Counted from the stretch's first letter, positions 26,784 to 41,577 are shown. The stretch: DNA of 64,000 nucleotides from Dactylellina haptotyla (GCA_031310005.1 CM062385.1:1240001-1304000), one strand, 5' to 3'. The notes: generated by a model from the letters alone, not told the origin. Made by a program: numbers and translations.

Positions 26784-28680
26784 AAAATAATATATAGTAA
26801 GCTAATTCTTTTTTCTATAAAATAAAAATTAAATTAAGATATTATATATTTTAATAGAAGAATAAAAAAATAAGTTGAATTAATAATATTTTATTGATAA
26901 AAATGTTAATATTTATACTTATACATATATTAATATATATATTAATATAAATATCAAATATTAATATTAATATTAAATATTGATATTTAATATTGATACA
27001 AATATCTATATTTATATTATTATTATTAATATCACTATTTTTCTTATATTAATCAAACTTTTTATTGATAAATTAATATAAGCATAGTAGGATTGCTAAT
27101 ATTGTATTTATTTTAAAAAAAAAAAATTTACAAAAAATTTGATAATATTGAAGAATACAAAGCACTATAAAATTAAAAATATAGGTTGATTTTAAAATGA
27201 AAATGATTTAGATAAATAATTTACAAATATTAAGTATTATACTATATTTAATAATAAATTTATAATATATTAATAATGTATTTAATAAATTTAAGTTATT
27301 TATATATATTAAAATAGTAGATTTTATTCTATAATATTTTAAAGAAATATATAAAAAAGAATATTTATAAAATAAATATTTAATTTAAAAAAAGCTATAT
27401 AAAAAGTTAGTATTATATTATTATTTTATAAACATCTATTAATAATATTTATTAAAATTATTAAAAAATAAATTAAATAATTAATCAATTAATCAAATAG
27501 CTAAAAAAAATAACTATTCTACTATTTAAATATAAATTCTTCCACTAATACTAATAAAAAAGCATTAGCCACCCCTATCAGTTTTATAATAATCTAATAA
27601 TAAATAATAAAAAAAATAAAAAAATAAAAAAGATAAAAAAGATAATAATATTATTAATAATAATAATTATAAAAAAAACTATAATAATAAAAATAAAAAT
27701 AATAATAATAAAAATAAGAATAAATAAAAATAATATAAAAAATATAATTTTTTTTAAAATAAATATATATATAAAATAATAATAAAATTAATTTTACTAT
27801 TATTTATTGTAGTATTATTACAAAATTATATAATTAATAATTTTTATAATCTTATATAAAAAATATAGTAATAATTAATTTTAAAATTAAAAAATTCCTA
27901 TATTTTAAGAAGAAAAAAATTAATTTATATATTAAATAAATTAAAAAATTATATTTTTAAATATAATTTATTTTAAAATTAATTTTAAAAATTTGTTTAT
28001 TATAATTTATAAATAATAAGAAAAATAATTATAAAATTAAATTTATATTAAAAAATAAAATAAAAATTTAAAATATTAGAAAAATTTAATTATAAAATTA
28101 TATAAAATTATTTAAAAATTTTAATTTTAAATAATAATTATATTTATAAAAATATTAAATAAATTTATATTTATTTTATATATAATAAAATAATAATAAT
28201 TTGATTAATAAAATTAAAATATTAAAATATTTTTAATATCTTTTATAAAAAAATAATTTAATTACTATTTTAAAATATTTATACTTATAAAAGTATTATT
28301 CTAATAATATAAAAAGTTTTAATTAAAAATTAAAAATATATCTTAAAAATATTAAAATTATATCTTAAAATATTAAAATTATACATTTTATTAAAATATA
28401 TAATAAATTAATTAAAATATTAATTATCAAAAATAAAAATAAATATTTTTAATATATTATCAATAATATAAATTTTACTATTATTAATATTATTAAATAA
28501 TACTACTACTATTATATTTAATACTAATTTAATAAATTTTTATATAAAAATATTTACATTAAAATATTAAAATTTAATATTATATTAATTTTACACCATA
28601 TATATATACAAAAATTATTATTAATAATAATATTATAAATATTATAAAAATATAAAAATTAATAATTTAATTAAATAAAT

Positions 28681-28716
<36 letters not shown>

Positions 28717-29345
28717 CTTATTTTATAATAAAAAATTAAAAATTAAAAAATTTTTATTTTTAATAACTAAACATTTAATTAAATTTTAATTATATTAATA
28801 TTTATATAATAATATTTATTATATAAAAATTCTTATATTAAAAATAAATATTTTAATATTTAATTGTTTATTAAAAATAGATTATTATTTATTAATAAAA
28901 ACTATTTTATTATAATATAAAAATATTTTTAAAAAATATAAAAATATTATTATAATAAAATATTTAAAATATAATAATATAAAACTAAAAAATTATTTTT
29001 TTAAAAATTAAATAAAATATAATTTAAAAATTAATATTATAAAAAATTATTTTATAATAAAAAAATATAAATCTCACTATTTTAATTTGTTAGTATTTAA
29101 TACTGTTTTAAATATATTTTATATAAAAAAATATATATTTAAAATAATTATTTTTTATTAATATAATTTAATATTTGTTTTATAATTATTTAAATTTATA
29201 ATTTAAATAGTCCTTGCCAGCTTATTTAATTAACTAAAAATAAATAAATTAAAATAATTAAAAATATAATTTTTAAAATAATAAATTAGTTAACTACAAA
29301 AAAAATATAATTTTTAAAAATATATTTAAAATTATTAATTGGATT
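26784..29345 (+). mobile_element. Gag-like remnant of another element (D), unassigned ends
   Basis: From about 27130 to 27600 the plus strand reads like a Gypsy-type gag of the Tf1/sushi kind: a run with FKEIYKKEYL and KKLYKKLV, followed by a Leu/Lys-rich segment and NQIAKKNNYST. From 27600 to 27760 it is Asn/Lys-rich, as in the linker before a zinc knuckle. No LTR was found for it. 26784-27110 and 27800-29345 hold no recognised domain. A (TA)n run occupies 28684-28714. B inserted at its right side, so any continuation would lie after 44436. It is broken and old. Confidence 0.4.
28684..28714. repeat. (AT)n microsatellite
   Basis: An uninterrupted alternating A/T run of 31 bases. Confidence 0.9.
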
Positions 29346-29350
29346 ATTAT
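29346..29350. repeat. Target-site duplication ATTAT, left of B
   Basis: It is identical to 44432-44436, immediately outside the other LTR of B. Confidence 0.8.
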
Positions 29351-29517
29351 TGTAAGGATTACGTATCAGGCCGTACAGGCCAGGTTCGCCTGTACCACTC
29401 TATATGTATATTTACAAAACAAACTCAATATATTATAATTTTATATTATCAAATATTAATCTTATAAATTCATACCTATATATAATTAATAATATTATTA
29501 TAATTAAAGCTTTTATA
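29351..29517 (+). repeat. B 5' LTR (about 167 bp)
   Basis: It begins TGTAAGGATTACGTATCAGG and keeps the CAGGCC direct repeat also seen at 521. The right end was set where similarity to 44270-44431 stops and the flank becomes a perfect duplication on the other side. Confidence 0.8.
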
Positions 29518-30829
29518 TATTATTAATATCATTTTTTAATATTTTTAAAAAACCTTTATTTATTAATATTTATTAAATTTTAAAATTTATATTTTTAATA
29601 ATTATAAAATCCTTAATTTATAAAAATTTCTTTTATTATTATATATATTATATTATATATTATTATTTAAATTTAATTTTTTATATTTATATAGAATAAT
29701 AATAACTTTTTTAATAAAATATAAATTTATAATAAATAATAATAATTATTAAATTAATTTAAATAGTTTATACTCTATTATGTATATAATTAAAAATAAA
29801 TTATATTTTTATAATTTTATAAAAAATTTAATAAAATTTGTAATTATATTAAAATATTTTATTAATTATAATAATAATAATACTATTTATTTATAAAAAT
29901 TATAAATCTTATTATCTTATTTTTAAAATAAAAATATAATATTATTAAATTTATTATTAAAATGGTATAAATAGCAATTGGTGTAATAATATATATTTTA
30001 TTTTTATAGATTTAATAATTTTTAAAAATAAATTTTTATAAAAATAATAAAATTATTAAAATTTAATTTTATTTTTATATATTTATTATAATAATAAAAA
30101 TTTAATTATTTTTCCTAAATTAATTTAAAAATATAATTTTATACAATTATATAAAAATTGTTTAAAAGTTTACAAATATATAAAAAATAATATATTATTA
30201 TTAAAAATTTCTTTAATAAAATTATATTTTAATATTATTATAAAAATTTTATATTTAAAAACGAACTAATTATAATATTTATATATTTTTTACAATTATT
30301 ATATTATTTAAAAATATTAAATAAAATATTAAAATTTTTAAAATTTTATATTAAAAAATTTTCTTATAAAGAAGAATATAATTAATTTTTTATAAATTAT
30401 AATTAAATTAAAAAAATATTAATTTTAAAAATATATAAATTTTAGATAGTTATAATAATAACTATTATATTCAAAAATAAAAATAAATATAAAGAATATA
30501 TAATAAATTTTAATAAAAACAATAATAATATATAAAATATATAAAATATATTAAATAATAATAAAAATACACTTTAATAAAATTATATTAAATATTAATA
30601 TTAATAACCTATTCTATTTTATAAATTAAAAAATATTAAAATATATAATATTATAATAATATAAATTATATAAATAATAAATATTAAAAACTCATTTTAT
30701 TTTAATTTTTATAAAAATAAAAATTATTATATTTATATTATAATCTTTTATATTATAATATAATTTATATATATATAAATTATATATATAAAATTAATAT
30801 TATTAAAAAATAATTTTTTACCATTTATA

Positions 30830-30870
30830 ATAAATGGTATATAGATTTTGGAATAAATAATTAAAATTTT
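30830..30870 (+). pseudogene. Copia protease-like segment of B
   Basis: One frame reads Trp-Tyr-Ile-Asp-x-Gly followed by polar residues, the layout of the Copia aspartic protease active site. Its position about 1.3 kb after the 5' LTR suits a Copia polyprotein. It is a fossil. Confidence 0.5.
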
Positions 30871-32789
30871 AAAATATATAATGTTATTTAATTTTAGTAG
30901 TTATTTTTTATTTAATAAAATAAAAAATTAAATTAAAAATAATTTAATTATATTAATCTATAAATATAATTAAATTAAAATTAAAATTTCTATTTACTAT
31001 CTAATTATATATAATATACTTTATATGCTTCTTTTATTTTATTAAAATTAACTAAGAAAAATATTTTAATAATTTTAAATTAAAATAAACTATTATTAAA
31101 AAAATAATTTTTAATTTTAAAACCTATATTTAATCCTGTTATAAATCTCTATATATTTAATAATTATATTATATTATTAAAATAAATAAAAATTAAAATA
31201 TATTTATAAATAAATTTATAATAATAGTTATATAAAATAATACAATTATAAAAATTATTTATTAAAATTATTAATTTATTATATTAATATAAGAAATTAG
31301 CTATATAAATTAAAAGATAATAAAAAAAATTATAAAAAAAATTAGAGTTTTTATAAAAAATATAATTCTTTATATAAATTATATATATTAATTAAAAAAT
31401 ATAATATATTATAATTATAAATTAATTTTATTAAAAAATTTTATTTTATTAAAATATATATATATAAATATAATAAGTTTATTTAAAACAACTTTATTAT
31501 ATAAATAATATATTAATTTTATAGAATAAATTATATATAAATTAAATATATATTTATAATTATAAACAAAATTATCATAGATATAATTTTTAATAAATAT
31601 TTAAAATATTATATATACTTTATATAATTTATTATAATAATAAAAAGTAAACTAATTTTAATAATAAAATTATAAAAATATAAATAAATAATATAAAAAA
31701 ATTTTTATACCTTAATATAAAAATTTTATAATAATATAAAAATTAAAATAATATTTATTTTATATATAAATAAAATAATATTATTAAGAATTATATAAAT
31801 ATTTTATAAATTAATTATAATTTATATTAATTAAGTAGAAATTATTAAAAATTTTTCTAATTAAAAATAATATTAGTAGTTTATGTAATAAATAATAAAT
31901 TATTATATATATAAATAAATAAATAAATTATTATTATATTTTTATATAAATTATTTTATAAAAAAATTTATTAATTATAATAAAATATACTTATTTAAAT
32001 ACTTAATCTATATTATAATTTTAAAAAATAATGAAAAAACTATTTAGTATATAAAATATAAAAAAAGAATTTTTTAAATTATATAATTATAAAGTAATAT
32101 TAGGTTAAAATTTATTTAAATAAATTATTTTATTATTAAAAATATTATTTTATTAATAATTTATTTTATAAAAGATTTTAATTAATAATTATTTTATTAA
32201 TAAAAGTATTGGAAGAAATTTTATATAAATATAATATTTTAATTTTTATATTATTAAATTTAAAAATATTAAAATAATATAAAATTTACATATAAGATAA
32301 TTGTATAATAAAAATTAAAATTATATTAATTTTTATTATTAATAAATAATACATAAGATATACTAAATTAATTAACCTTTTTATAATTATAAAAGATTTA
32401 TTTAAATTATTTAAAATAAAATTATAAAAAGAAAATAAATAAATTATTACCAAACTTATAAATAAATAAAATATTTTATTATATAATAAAAATTTATAAT
32501 TATTAATTTTATATATAAATTTTATATTATAATTATTTATTAAATAATAAATATTTTATTATTTGAAAAAAATTATTTATTATATTGATAATTATAAAAA
32601 ATTATTATTAATTTTAATTTATTATAATTTTATTAAAAATTATATTTTTAAATAAATATATTTAATAGATTGTTATTATAAAAAAAGAATTAAAAATATT
32701 ATTTTTAAATAATATTTGGATTAAATTTAAAATAAATATTAAAAATTATTAAATTTATAAAATTAAAATAAATATTTATATAAAAATAT

Positions 32790-32995
32790 ATAAAATTTTA
32801 TATAAAGTAAAATTAGTTATTAAAAATTATAAATAAAAATATAATATTTATTATATTAAAATATATATATTAATTATAAATTTATATATAATATAAATAT
32901 TATTATTAATAATTATTATTTAAAATTTATATATTTATTAGTTTAATATTAAAATTATTTTTTTATATATAATATTATTGTTGTTAAAAAAAAAA
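32790..32995 (+). pseudogene. Start of Copia reverse transcriptase in B
   Basis: A single plus-strand frame keeps the spacing of the Copia RT N-terminus: YKVKLVIKNYK, then KYNIYY, a hydrophobic helix, NLYIY, and FNIKIIFLY. The family pattern is K-x-R-x-V-x-K-G-x-x-Q ... D-V-x-x-A-F-L. This identifies B as Ty1/Copia rather than Gypsy and fixes its strand. W interrupts immediately downstream. Confidence 0.7.
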
Positions 32996-33003
32996 AAAAT
33001 TGT

Positions 33004-33008
33004 GCTAT
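33004..33008. repeat. Target-site duplication GCTAT, left of W
   Basis: It is identical to 41573-41577. Its G and C make a chance match unlikely in this sequence. Confidence 0.92.
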
Positions 33009-33556
33009 TGTCATAGACCACGAGTCTTGCCAGTATAAATACCTATACCTTACTTTATGTTGTACTGTTTTAAATTCTATTACTATATTTTGTATTTATA
33101 AATATATATTACCCATAATATATTTATTTATAAAGTCTATTTATTTATTTAATACATTATATTATAGTATAATATAAATATTTACTTATTCATCTTTTAG
33201 TTTAAATAAATAATATAAGAATTTTATAAAGTTTATTTATTTATACATCTTATTTATATAAGTATATAAAAAGAATAAACTTTCCAAAAAATATTCTATA
33301 ATATTTATATATATAAAATTATCATTAAAATTAATAAAGTATTTCTATTTTTATCAATCAATTTAAATATAATTTAATATATTTAATTATTTTTACTTTA
33401 TTATTATTATATATTTTAAGCAAGCTATCTTCGATATTTTATAATTCTATATATATTTTTTATTAAAGATTTAAATATTTTAGATGAAAAAAGTTTTACA
33501 TATCTTAATATTATATATTTATATTATTATATTAGGTAAGTGTACAAAATATAATA
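33009..33556 (+). repeat. W 5' LTR (about 548 bp)
   Basis: Its left end is well preserved (TGTCATAGACCACGAGTCTT). An extra segment around 33180-33280, shared only with the W 3' LTR, defines the subtype. The right end is AT-decayed and was placed by alignment. Confidence 0.88.
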
Positions 33557-36500
33557 TTTTAATTAATTATTTTTAATTAAAAAGAAAAGTATATATATAA
33601 TATTTTTTAATTTAAAAGATTTATAATTTTAAAAAATAAAATTATAAATAAAAAAAGCAATTATTTTTATTTATATAATATTTAAATAAATAAATTGAAA
33701 ACCAAATTTTATAGAATTAATTAAATATTCTTATATTTATGAAAATAAAAAAAAAAAGTATTGCTTTTATTTTTATTAATTTTTAAAACTAATTTATTTA
33801 AAAGTAAAGACAAAGTTTTAATTATTAATAATAAAATTTATCTTAACACTACTATGCAAATGTAGGAAGAAAAATTATATATGTTTAGTAAAGCTACTAA
33901 TAGTTTAATAAAAATTATTATCTTAGATAATAACAAATATTTATAAAATTTAAAAATAATTATAAAAATTTTAAAAAAATTTAAAAAAATAATTATCATA
34001 ATTTAAGCAACTATTAAAATCTATAAAAATATATAAGGTATATTTAAAATGATTAAAAAAAAAATAATATTTATTATTTTAAAATCCAGTTAAAAACTAA
34101 GTAAGATTTATTCTTATTTTATATTAAACAAAAATAGATTTTATTATAAATTAGTTTTTGATTTTGGAAATTTAGAAAATTTTAATAAGAATTTTAGTAA
34201 TGATAATAGAGGATATCTTAATAATTTAATAATTTTTAGTAATTTTATTAATCTACTTTAACTACTATTTAATATAAAAAGTAAAATATTAAATTTTATA
34301 AATTTAATAACTTATTATATAAATTTAATTAATTTATTTATTAAAATTATTATCATCTTCTTTCAATATCAATAATTTAGAAGTGATAAGGATAAAATCC
34401 ATTTTCTTCTTATATTTCTTATTAAAATTATTTTTATATTTATAATTTCTATTTTATATAATATAAAAAAATAAAAAAAATAAAGAATAGAAGGTTAATA
34501 ATGATTATATTATTCAAATTCTTACCAATTATTTATATTTCATTAAAAAATTTAAATAATTTTATAAATATTAAATAAAATAAAAGCTCTTTATATTATT
34601 TAAAATCTATGATAAATTAAATCTAAAAATATTTTCAATTATTAACATTTATATTTTATAGTTAGGTATATAACAAAATAATTAATTTATTATATTAAAA
34701 GGACTAAAATTTATATAAAAATAAAAAGTTATTAAAATAATTATATATAATTTAAAATCAATATATAATTAGGATTTAATTATAAAATTTAATAATAACT
34801 TACTTTTATAATAATAACTACTTTTAAAAATATAAAGTAAATATTTTTAAAATTATAATAATTATAATTAATTTTCTAACCTTTAAGGGAATTACCTAAA
34901 TTAATAAAATAATTAATTTAGACTTTATAATAATATTAAAAAATTAATTATTTTATAATCTTAGAAATTATCTTATAATAAATTAGAATTGATTATTTTA
35001 AAATTAAAATAATCTAATATATTTTTTAAAATAATTATTAAAGATTAAATAATTAATATAATAAAATGAAAATAATTGATTTTAAAAAATATTTTTAAAC
35101 CATTTCCTATAGAATTAGGAAAAACTTAAAATTAAAATTAACAACCAAAAAATTATTTTTTAAAATCTAACAAGCTAATATATTATTAATATAATAAAAA
35201 AAAATATATTAAACAAAATTATCTAGCTAATTAGTAATTAAAGAATGTTTAAATAATTAATTAAAATATTATAAGAATAATATAATTATAAAATATTAAG
35301 AAAATTATAATAAATATATTAAAAAATATAAAAATAATTATTAATAATTTAAAAAAAAATTTTAAAAAGAACAATAACTTAATATCATATTCTATTAAAT
35401 TAATAAAAAAAATCTTTTTAATACTAATCTTATTATTTCTTAAATTTTAACCATTTTAAAAAGAATTTAAATTTCTACTTTATCTATTATTTTACCTAAA
35501 ATATATATTTTTCTAAAAATCAAAAACTAAAAATATTTAATAAAAGATAATATTAAACTTATCATAAAGGAATATTATTTTAAATAAAAGAATCCTTTAA
35601 AAAGTTATATTTATAATTTATATAAGATCCTTTAATAATTTTTAAAAAATATAAGATTTAAAAATAAACCCATTTATAATAAATTTTAAAAATTATATAT
35701 TAATATAAATTTAAAATTTATTTATAAAAAAATTATAAAACTATTTAATACTCTTTATTAATTTATTAAATAAGAAATTAATTTAAAAAGATTATTAATT
35801 TTTAATAACTAATAATATTATTTATTAAATACTTAATTAAATAAACTTTAAAAATTAAATATTAAAATTAATGAAAATTGTAAAAAATACTATACCTAAA
35901 TATTAAAAAATTAATATCTTAGATAATTTATTTTACTACTACATTGGATTTATAGAATATAATTATCTAGCACTTTATATAATAATAAAAATTGGCTTTA
36001 ATTTATTAATTAATATATAAAATTATATAAAATATATTAATAATTATATAAATATTCTAATATAAATTCAACCAAATTTATATACCAAATTATATGGATT
36101 AAATAATTGCTTTTAATTATAAATATATAAAAAATAATAAAAAATTCTTATAAATTTTATTAATAAATTATTTATTTTATAATGCTTTATTATTATAAAA
36201 TTAAATTAATATAAAATTATAAAATATATTAATTTTATACAAAAATTATAATATTATTAAAATAATATTAAAAATTAATATAAAAATAGAAAAAAAAAGA
36301 AAAAATGTTAATTTTATAAATTAAAATCTTTTAATATTATTTTTATAATAAAAATTTTTATATTTATATTGATTATATATAAAAATAGACTAATATTACT
36401 TTTATAATATATTAGAAAAGTTTTCAATTATATATTTATAAAAATTATTTAAATTACAAATAATGATTTTATTATAAAAAGATTTAAGATTCTATACTTA

Positions 36501-36673
36501 AAATTGTTAATAAAATATTTTAATTATAATAAATATATTACCCAATTTTTAAAAATAAAAAGTAAAAAACATTATTAATAATGTAGAATTTAATGATGTT
36601 AAATAATATAATATTTTAAATTAAAAAGTTTTAGATAATAATATACACTAAACTATTTAGTTTTAATTTTGTT

Positions 36674-36719
36674 AAAAAGAATTTAATAAAACCTTTAAAA
36701 AGAATTTAATAAAACCTTT
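36674..36719. repeat. 23-bp tandem duplication private to W
   Basis: Two adjacent copies of a unit containing AAAAAGAATTTAATAAAACC are offset by 23 bases. Sibling copies have one. Confidence 0.75.
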
Positions 36720-39700
36720 AATTAAATTAAAAATAATATTTTAAATATTTTATATTATTAATAGAGTTTTTATAAATAATAGAATAAAAACTATATATAT
36801 TTTAAAAAAATATATTAAAAAATATAATTTTTTTATATAATTTAAAAATATTATATATAATGTTGTTGTTTTTGGAGAAAATCCTTTAGGAATAGTTAAA
36901 TATAAAATTGATGTTATTTTCATTATTAATAAATATTTTAAAAAATAAATTATCAATATTCTCAATTTTATTAATGATAACCTTATTTTAAATTATAATT
37001 GGTTGGAAGATTATGATCCTATCATAAGCTTTAAGAATAAAATAATTAAATTTATTTATTGTAATTATTAATAAAATTTGTGATAAATTCAATGAATGGT
37101 TTATAAATAATTTAAAAAAATTTATTTATAATTTATAGAATATCTTTTTAATAAAGAAATTTATTATTATTTTTATAATAAGTTTAATATTTTTAAATAA
37201 ATATAATTTAAAATTAAAAATATTATTAAAATTATTAAAAAAATCATTAAAGATATTTTATCTTCCAAAATTCCAAAATAGATTTTCAAATAAATCTGAA
37301 TCTTTAAAAAAATCAAAAATAAAAATATATTATTATTATTTAATAAATTTATTTATAAAATATTATTATAAAAAGGAATTACACTTAAATTCCTACCTAT
37401 TTATATTTATATAAAAAAATTTAAAATATTTAAAAATATATTAAAGAAAATTTATAAAAATATATTTGTTTTTAAAATTTTTAATAAAATATTTAATTTT
37501 TTTAAAATAAAATTATAAATTTATATTAATTATTAAAATTAATATTATTATTATTAAAAATTGTAATAATTTATATTAAATTAATAAATTATTAGATTAT
37601 TTTATTAAAGAATTTGCTTTACTAAATTTAATATTATTATCATTTATTATAATTTATGAATTATTTTAAAAATATTTAAAAATAATATTTAAATGTTGTT
37701 ATAACTTATTTAAATATTTAATTATATTTATAAAATTAATTAATATTTTAATATCCTTTTAGACTTATGAATTATATATTAAAAAATCATATTAATAAAA
37801 TATATATTATTTATTTTAGATAATATAATAGTTTATACTATAAATTTTAAAGAATATTGATAATATATTAATTATTTTTAAAATATTAAATAAATATATT
37901 TTAAAATTAAATTAAAAAAATGGAATAAAATTATAAAATATAAATTCTTTAAAACTATTATTATAATTAAAAATTAAAATAAATTTTAAAAATTATATAA
38001 TTTAAAATAATTTTAATTTTAAATATTAAAATATTTAAATTTTAAAATTTTATAATTATTATATTAATTTATTAAATAATATAATTATATATTTATTACT
38101 TTTTTAAAATTAATAAAAATAAATATATATTTTAATAATATAATTTAATTAAATATATAATTTTAATATATTTAAAGTTAAATTTTTAAATTCCTATTTT
38201 AAATTATATAATTTTGATTTATTTATTAAAAATTAAAAATAAATATTTTTAATATTGTACTAAAATTTACCTATATTAGTTATAATTAATTTTAAAAATA
38301 GTATTTATTACTATTTTTATAAATTTAATGTAATTAAATTATAATATTTTATTTATAATAAAGAAATATAATCTATTATTTTAAGTTTATAAAATATAAA
38401 ATATATTTTTTAAATAAAAAATTATAGTATATTTAAATTATAAAATTTTATTTATTTTTTATTATCCAAAACTTAGTAAATGATAAGTTTATTAATGAAA
38501 ATTATTAATTAATATAATATAAAAATTATATATTATAAAAAAAAAAGAGAATTTTAGAGTTAATACCAAATTGATAATTTAACTTAATAATTAAAACTAA
38601 TTTGATAAAAACTATTTTTAAAAAAATAATATATACTATTTTTTAGTTAATAAAGTTTTTAATTTACTTTTATATTTTAAGAATCAATTTATAAAATCTT
38701 AAATAAATTATTAAATAAATTTTATAATAAAAAGAATATTATTAAAAAATTTTAATATTTTAAATTATTTTTTATAATAAAAAAGATTTATTTTTTTTAA
38801 AAAATTTTTTTATATTTTTATTAAGAAACTTTAATAATAATTTATTAAATAATATTATAATATACTAATTTATAAATATTTAAAAATTAAATATATTTAA
38901 AAATTTTTAATTAAGTTTTATTTTTAGTTTTAAATATAATAATATATTACAATATATTAAAATTTATAATATATATTATTAAAATAAATTTATTTAATAT
39001 TTATTTATAAAGTTATAATTTTATAATATACTTTTTAAAAATTATTTTAAATTATTTTATATAATTTTATATAAAGAATATTTTTTTAAGAAACCTTTTA
39101 TAAATATTATTTATGATAAAGTTTTAATTATTATCTATAAGAATTATAGAATTTTAAATAATTTATAATTAAATTTAAATAAGTTTATAATAAATGAATC
39201 TTTAGTTAATATAAATTATAATTTAAATATATCTATAATAGAAATATATTATTTACTAATAAATTTTAAAACTTAGTTAAAAATTAAACTAATATTAAAA
39301 TTAATATTATTAGTAAAAATATACCTAAATAAATAAAGTTATAAAATAAATTATCCAAATTATTAAAATATAATTAAAAGTTTCTTTAATATAGTATAAA
39401 ATAATTGGGTTAAATTACTATATATTTTAAATTTATTTATAATATATTTAAATACTTATCTATTAAGTATATATTTTATAAAGTATTTAAAAAATAAAAC
39501 TTTATTGTAATACTATTTTTTATAATATTTAAAAAAATTATTCTAAAAATAGAAAAACATATTAATAATATAAAAAATTTTTATAAAAATTTATAAAAAA
39601 ATTTTTAATTTATAATAAAACATATATCACATTATTATAATTAATAATATATAAAAGTATCTTTTTTAAAAAAAGGAAATAAAATATATTTATTTATCAA

Positions 39701-40139
39701 ATATATTAAATGGAAAGGATAATAAAGTAAAAAACTAAATTATTAAAAATATAGATCTTTTATTATTATTAAAAAATTTAATAATAATATTTTTAAATTT
39801 AAAATCTTAGGATTTATTTAAATCCATCAATTTTTCTATATCTCACTTTTAAAGCCAGCCCCCCCAAACCTAAAAAAAAATCTAGAAAATAAAAAACTAA
39901 AATATAAGAATCATACAAAGTATAAATTTAAAAAAATTTTTAATGGATTTAATAAAAATAACAAATATTTAATTAAATGATTACTATTATATAAACTATA
40001 AGATAATGAATAGATCCTAGAACATAATCTACTTCCTATTATTATTTAAACCTATTTTTAATAAAAAAACACAATACAATTTATAAAAAAAGAATAAAAA
40101 CAATTAAAGAAAATTTAATTTTAAAATTAATAATTAATA

Positions 40140-40400
40140 AAGCTACCCAAAGCTTTCTGATAAATCCTTGTTATTTTTTTTTTAGTAAAAACCATATTTA
40201 AATTATCTTAAATTTTAATCTATTTAACAATTTTTTTAATTTCCTCTTATTCTACCAATTACTCCAACAAATTACCCTTATAAATAATTATTTCTATATA
40301 TTTTATTTTTAATAACTTTAATTTTTTACATTTTTTTATAATTTTCATTTAAATTTTAAATATTTTCTACTGTATTAGAATTTGCTTTTTTTTTAATTTT
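40140..40400 (-). pseudogene. Antisense coiled-coil-like stretch in the 3' part of W
   Basis: The minus strand reads as a Lys/Leu/Ile/Glu-rich helical segment (for example KLKLLKIKYIEIIIY and EEIKKIVK). It is in the same position and orientation as the frames in X, Z and V but not clearly the same sequence. The role is unknown. Confidence 0.3.
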
Positions 40401-40464
40401 TCTAATTTTTTTTTCTTATCCTCCACCTAATGATCCAATTGATTTATTATAAAATAAATTAATA

Positions 40465-40690
40465 AAAAGGATCGAATATTGAAAAACCCAAGAAACATCT
40501 ATGCAAATTAGCTAAACAATTATGCTACCCATTTCAAGTACAAATAGAATAACTTATGTTTTTAGACATGATAAAGTAAAAGTGATTATTCCGAATGCAA
40601 AACTTACAAGGAAGAAAAATAAAGATACCAGAATTTTTAATCCAATTAATCTAAATAATATAATATTAATAAAAAGTTTATTTTAATTTC
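40465..40690 (+). other. GC-richer pocket in W with a 54-codon open frame
   Basis: This pocket keeps far more G and C than anything around it and has no counterpart that I can align in X, Y or Z. On the plus strand an ATG at 40522 opens 54 codons, ending with TAA at 40684-40686. The product starts MLPISSTNRITYVFRHDKVK and continues with a basic stretch (LTRKKNKDTR). I do not recognise it. It may be a subtype-specific 3' region of the element, a captured sequence, or a stretch that mutation missed. The frame may also be chance. Confidence 0.35.
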
Positions 40691-41046
40691 TTTTAATATT
40701 AATCTATTAGTATTATTATTTTTAGAAATATATTAACTACTTGTATTTATAAAAATATTTTATAATTTAAGTTTTATTTTACTACCTTAATTTAACTATT
40801 ATATTTTTATATATATATGATTATATAAGCACCTATTTAGAAATAAACCCTATATTATAATATAAATTATTGTTTTATATAAATTTAATTTTAATATAAA
40901 AATTAATAATATATAAAATCGGATTCCTACATAAAAACAATAATAGTATACTATTATTTTATATTTAATTACTAATATTTATATAGAATTTTAGATTTTA
41001 TGAAAAAGCTACTTATATAGAAGTTTATTTTAAAAAAGAAGGATAG

Positions 41047-41572
41047 TATTATAGATTATAAATCTTGTTAGTATAAATACCTATACCTTATTTTATATTA
41101 TATTATTTTAAATTCTATTTTATATTTTATATTTATAAATATATATTATTTATAATATATTTATTTATAAAATTTATTTATTTATTTAATATATTATATT
41201 TACTCATCTTTTAATTTAAATAAATAATATAAAAATTTTATAAAATTTATTTATTTGTACATTTTGTTTATATAAGTATATAAAAAGAATAAATTTTTTA
41301 AAGAATGTTTTATAATATTTATGTATATAAAATTATTATTAAAATTGATAAAATGTTTCTATCTTTATCAATTAATTTAAATATAATTTAATATATTTAA
41401 TTATCTTTACTTTATTATTATTATATATTTTAAACAAACTATTTTTAATATTTTATAATTTTATATATATTTTTTATTAAAAAACTTAGGTATTTTAGAT
41501 AGAAAGAGAGTTTTATATATTTCAATATTGTATATTTGTACTGTTACATTGGGTAGCATACGAAGTGTAACA
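41047..41572 (+). repeat. W 3' LTR (526 bp)
   Basis: Its right end keeps GTACTGTTACATTGGGTAGC followed by ATACGAAGTGTAACA. It shares the W-only segment with the 5' LTR. Confidence 0.9.
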
Positions 41573-41577
41573 GCTAT
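41573..41577. repeat. Target-site duplication GCTAT, right of W
   Basis: This is the partner of 33004-33008. B resumes here. Confidence 0.92.

Larger units (their letters stand above)
33009..41572 (+). mobile_element. W: Ty3/Gypsy chromovirus fossil (family A) nested in B
   Basis: W is full-length by structure at 8,564 bp, with LTRs of 548 and 526 bp of a fourth LTR subtype and an exact GCTAT duplication. On the plus strand, RT lies around 37.2-38.1 kb (catalytic region about 37806-37850), RNase H and integrase follow to about 39.4 kb, and the chromodomain is near 39900-40060. The 3' part between chromodomain and LTR differs from that of X and Z: it has its own antisense coiled-coil-like stretch and a GC-richer pocket (40465-40690). 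It is broken throughout pol. It is younger than B. Confidence 0.92.

Noticed and set aside
28684-28714. Alternating AT run as an origin or cruciform
   Set aside because: Such runs are expected by chance and slippage at this base composition, and nothing around it supports a function.
36750-36965. Open frame of 71 codons on the minus strand
   Set aside because: It lies antisense to the protease-RT junction of W and recurs at the homologous place in V. Its make-up (Ile, Leu, Phe, Tyr, Lys) is that of random AT-rich sequence. It is a shadow of pol, not a gene.
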